DNA of 64,000 nucleotides from Otis tarda (taxonomy: Eukaryota > Chordata > Aves > Otidiformes > Otididae): assembly GCA_026413225.1 (NCBI GenBank), contig CM048591.1, forward strand, positions 44,869,303 through 44,933,302, written 5' to 3'. Positions within the stretch are counted from its first letter, which is position 1. Every line of letters begins with the position of its first letter. Shown here piece by piece: positions 60,347 through 64,000 of this stretch. The position numbers and the translations under genes are program-made. The notes under the pieces were generated by a model. The model had not been told where the DNA came from and searched no databases. It saw nothing but the letters and a program-made list of their open reading frames with translations.

Positions 60347-62368
60347 TAGATTTTCCATTGTGCTATCCTAGTGTTGAGGTACTAACCCTAGTAAAATTTT
60401 TAAACAATCCTCTGTGTTCTGATTTGTACAAATAGACTCTTACAGCTTAGCACCACACTCCTGTATAATTGCACATTGTCTCTCCCTCACTCACTCACTC
60501 CCCAGCTTTTCAAGGGTGTAACAGTTCACAGTTTTCACAATTAAATATAGAAAATAATATTCTTGTATCAATTCTAATTTCTTTTCCTGTAAAAACCCAC
60601 CCTATGGCTTGACAAGGAGAGGGAAGGAAGAAACGTGAGGGGTGACTCCATCTTTTGACCTGATTTATCAGCCACTGATTCCCCTCCCAATACCATTTGT
60701 TCACCTGGTGGCTGGGAATGGGAATGTATGAGAAATGCGATCACAGCAGTACCCACAATCTGTAACAATTGCACTGACTGGAGAAGCAGCAACAAAAACC
60801 TCAGCGAACAGATCTTCCAGAGTGCAGGCAATCTGTTAGCAGTACCCAAGACGAGAGCATGCTTAGGATTTTCAGGGACAGGGCATCTTCTCTCACCCCT
60901 TCAGAGACAAATGGTCAAATGGGAGAGGAAAGGGCCTCAGACCTTTTCCTTGGGAAAGGGTAAGAGTAGTCCTAGAAGAGATAAAATAGGGCCTACTCAA
61001 GGGTGTAAAATGAAGGCATTCAGTGAAATAAGATCAGAGAGTAGTAAAAAAATTTCATTAATCAGAAAAAAAAAATTGGTCACTTTCTGAGAAACACGCT
61101 CAGCATTTTGCATCTTTTCATAATGCACAGCCTAAAAATATTATTGCTGCTGCAACCGTTAATGGAGACAGAAGAATGGCAGTCTGTGCTGGAGGCAGCA
61201 AGGGAGATGTGAGCCAGGCTGGTAGGCTGGGGCCCCGCTGAAGGTATATGCTGCTATATGCCATTCCTGGCAGCCCACCCAAGGAGAACGGGTGTGCTGT
61301 ATAGCCAGAGGTGATGAACAGAGGAGGAGGTCTGTCAGGGAGACTTCCACTCTACTGCTGCCTATCTGCAACTCCTTCCTGACAGCAAACAGACTCGGAT
61401 CCCCCCCTTACCTCCCCCTTCTCCCTTAGGCTTTAATTTTGCTTGTTAAATTCTCATGTCAGGAGCAGGAAAAGGTAAATGGCATGGGTAAAAGGAGGGG
61501 GACAAACCACTTCAGCAGAGCCAGATAATAGAATGAGCTTAAAAACTTAAGTTCCTTCTCTCCACAAACCCACCACTACCACCTGGTAATGCACTTTCAC
61601 ATTTAGGAAAAAAAAACTTGTCATTCTTACAGTGAGAGAAAAAGTTACTGCTAAGACTTATTGGGAAAAGTTCCACCCCTGCTCATTAGTGAATCTACAC
61701 CACTCCTGCTGTTAGGGGAGGAAGTTTCTGATGTAAGCGGGAAGAATTAGCTAAACTTCTGTGAAGCTGTATCTTCTCTTTCTTGGGCAGAATTTATTCT
61801 ATAACCGTGTCCAAACAGTCTGTTTGAGGAAAGAATTCAGCCCAGGTAGTTACACTCTGCCTTGCCTTCCTTCATTTAAACTCAAAACAAAGAGCTATGT
61901 TTAAGACATTCCTCCTGCAAACTTCAAAATTTTTTAGTGGATTTCCCTCATAACCTCCCCTTCTGTCACAATTTTAAGAAATGAAACACATCTGAAAACT
62001 TGGGACCTACTCCTTCAAAGTCCTGAGCACTCTTATAGGCGATTATTGTGACTGAGTATCTCGGACATGTTCGCTGTCTCAAAGCCCTAAAATTGCTTAA
62101 TTAAGGGGCTAATAAGATCAACAAATGAAAAAAAAATAGAACAGAGAAAAAGCTGGGGAAAAAAAAAATCTATCTGCATAATGGCATTAATTTTCAAAAT
62201 CTCACTTTCAAAAGGATTTATTTCCATTTTTTATAAGTCTGCAAGAGCAAACTCCTAAGACAGCATGAGATTGCAGTGTTTGAGTTCCATAAAGAAAATT
62301 AACAACTAAGAGGTATCAATGAACTGCTTTAGCTGGCAGAACAGAACAGAAGCTGAGAAAGAAGAAAG

Positions 62369-62384
62369 CATTGATATGCAAAAT
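62369..62384 (+). promoter_or_regulatory. SOX-POU composite-like motif
   Basis: CATTGATATGCAAAAT has a SOX-like half (CATTGAT) directly followed by a POU/octamer half (ATGCAAAA), spaced as in SOX2-OCT/POU composite sites, with two mismatches to the consensus. It lies 375 bp from the GLI site in the same intron. Confidence 0.35.
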
Positions 62385-62759
62385 GTGAGTTTCTAGATAA
62401 AACTTGGGCTTGCAGATGCAGGAAACCATTCATTCTCCCTCAGCAGCTGGGTTATTTTACATATACTAGGCCTCAAAAGTTATGGAAACTTTCACAATTA
62501 TCTTGCACTGTCTTAAGAAAAGTGAATGAAGAGCAAAACAAGGTCAAGAGCAATCCTTTTTCTGAGTCCATCTGTTAAAAATCCACTATCTAGATGAGAA
62601 GAAGGCAGCATCTGTGAAAAGTAAATGCAGTATTTCATCGCTTTCTAAGTTTTGCTAGGAAGCCAGCAAAGATGGCAAGGACGTCTTGTTTAAACAAGCC
62701 TGAGTAAGAGGGAGAGGGAGGAAGAAGACTATAAATAAAGAAATCCATATATAAATACA

Positions 62760-62768
62760 GACCACCCA
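62760..62768 (+). promoter_or_regulatory. Perfect GLI-binding motif in PTCH1 intron 12
   Basis: GACCACCCA is the exact consensus for GLI zinc-finger factors, the transcriptional effectors of Hedgehog signalling. PTCH1 is itself a direct GLI target and provides negative feedback. I found no other perfect copy in the 64-kb window on either strand by eye. Confidence 0.5.
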
Positions 62769-64000
62769 CCAAAATCTGCCATGGCTATCTGATTCTGAAT
62801 GCTGTGATTAATGTATCACCTGATTTTGATTTTACCTGGTGAAGCTAGACAAAGCAAGTAATAGATATTCCTGTCTAACAATAAAGGATGTTATTTTAGT
62901 GGTTCCTAACTTATACACCTATCAGTTATATATATTGCTCTAGCACCAATAAATCCTCATTACAAGTCGCCAGCTGCCTTTTTTTTGCACATTTTTCCAT
63001 CTCTTATACACATGTAAGGGGTTACTACGTGCAAGCAAAGACAAATTACACATGCATGTGCAAAAAGATTGAGCAACTCAAACATTAATTTCTGGACACC
63101 CAAACGTTCTTACAAACAGATTCCATATTAATCACTGCCTTATAAAAGGACTTTGATCGCAATGTTTTTATTCTGAATAGTATCAACATGTTCATACATG
63201 AATATGTTGAAATCTCACTGGAAACTTTTTGTTTGTCATTCTGCTATGCAGACTTCATTTTCTGAACTTTCAGTGACTCAGTCTACAGCATGGCAGCAGG
63301 CAAAAAGAAAATACTTTAGGAAAGGTATATTTAACTTATATGCATACTACTGTAACAATTACAGCTGCTGTCTCCACAAATGTTCCAAAGGCAACCTATC
63401 ACGTACTGATGTGAAGAGTGACAACAGAGAAAGACTGAGCAAAATTTGATCAGGTAAGAAAGAATTAATTTTGCTGGCTTCCACTCAACAGCTTAGCAGT
63501 ACAATTAGGACACAATAGTCCAATTCTGTTGAGTACTTCTTATGAGATGCATTTAGGCTGAAGTAACTTCCGTAAAGCAAAGATACTACAAAAGTATGAT
63601 AAAACAAGTCTTCTCCTCTGACTCCTAGTGAAGATCACCAGTATCCTGTTAGCTGCTTAAGGTACACGCTGAATGTTTGAAACTGGGCCACAGATTTAGG
63701 AGAATTAAATAACTTCTTCCAACACAAGAAGTATTGAACTTAAAAAAATATTTCACACATTGACAGTGGTCTTTGCTGTAAAGTAAAACAATTCACTATC
63801 ATGTTCCCTGTAAGGAAAGACATCTAGGTTTTGGCAAATCAGCAGAGCTAAATACTGCTAACCACTCAGGACTAAGGATCTAGTTTTAGTTACCACAGTC
63901 ATCTGCTAAATAATGCAGAAAACCAATGAGGCTTTTACTTTCCCTATTATTCACTATCAAATGGCCTACTGAGAATGAAATGGTAAACAAATTACTAATG

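Larger units (their letters stand above)
57572..64000 (-). other. PTCH1: PTCH1 intron 12, partial
   Basis: At least 6.4 kb. I searched the minus strand for the conserved exon-12 peptide around SVALTSISNVTAFF and did not find it, so exon 12 lies beyond the right edge. The intron contains two copies of an unknown repeat (58171-58231 and 60289-60346), an ERV solo LTR (59532-59989) and a possible enhancer (62369-62768). Confidence 0.75.

Noticed and set aside
57600-64000. PTCH1 exon 12
   Set aside because: Searched for the expected helix-rich peptide on the minus strand without success. It most likely lies beyond the window; a fast-diverged exon is unlikely given the conservation of its neighbours.

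Overview
The window is bird nuclear DNA. It carries the 3' two thirds of the Hedgehog receptor gene PTCH1 on the minus strand, CR1 LINE copies typical of bird genomes, an avian-type ERV solo LTR, and a TOPORS-like RING gene of a family that is expanded in songbirds. A neoavian bird, probably a passerine, fits best; the species cannot be named. PTCH1 lies on the Z chromosome in chicken, so this is probably Z-linked sequence (inference).

Layout. 1-680: anonymous sequence. 680-1342: CR1 LINE 3' end, plus strand. About 1.8-2.7 kb: a strong CpG island with NRF1-type and GC boxes and a good minus-strand splice donor. In vertebrates FANCC lies 3' of PTCH1 on the same strand, so this is plausibly the FANCC promoter and non-coding first exon, with the gene body off the left edge. 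2.7-21.1 kb: AT-rich intergenic DNA with no recognisable gene. 21.2-22.8 kb: a single-coding-exon RING/TOPORS-like gene on the minus strand, preceded by a 23-bp minisatellite. 23.2-24.1 kb: two CR1 fragments in opposite orientations. 24.1-28.4 kb: intergenic. 28.4-57.6 kb: PTCH1, with a 3.2-kb 3'UTR exon and eleven coding exons (human numbering 13-23). 57.6-64 kb: part of PTCH1 intron 12, holding a solo LTR, a duplicated unknown repeat and a perfect GLI site. Exon 12 and everything upstream lie beyond the right edge.

The eleven PTCH1 coding exons have GT-AG borders and join in one open frame of 866 codons plus stop. Their lengths equal the human exons as I remember them, except exon 14, which is one codon shorter. 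Adding the 576 residues encoded by the missing exons gives 1442, the chicken PTCH1 length I remember. The gene therefore looks intact. The covered part runs from the last helix of the sterol-sensing domain through the middle cytoplasmic loop, TM7, the second large extracellular loop, TM8-12 and the cytoplasmic tail with its PPPY motif.

The least ordinary parts of the window are the RING gene, which lacks one zinc ligand, has a hydrophobic C-terminal segment and has an RFX/CRE-like tandem repeat upstream, and the candidate Hedgehog-feedback enhancer in intron 12.
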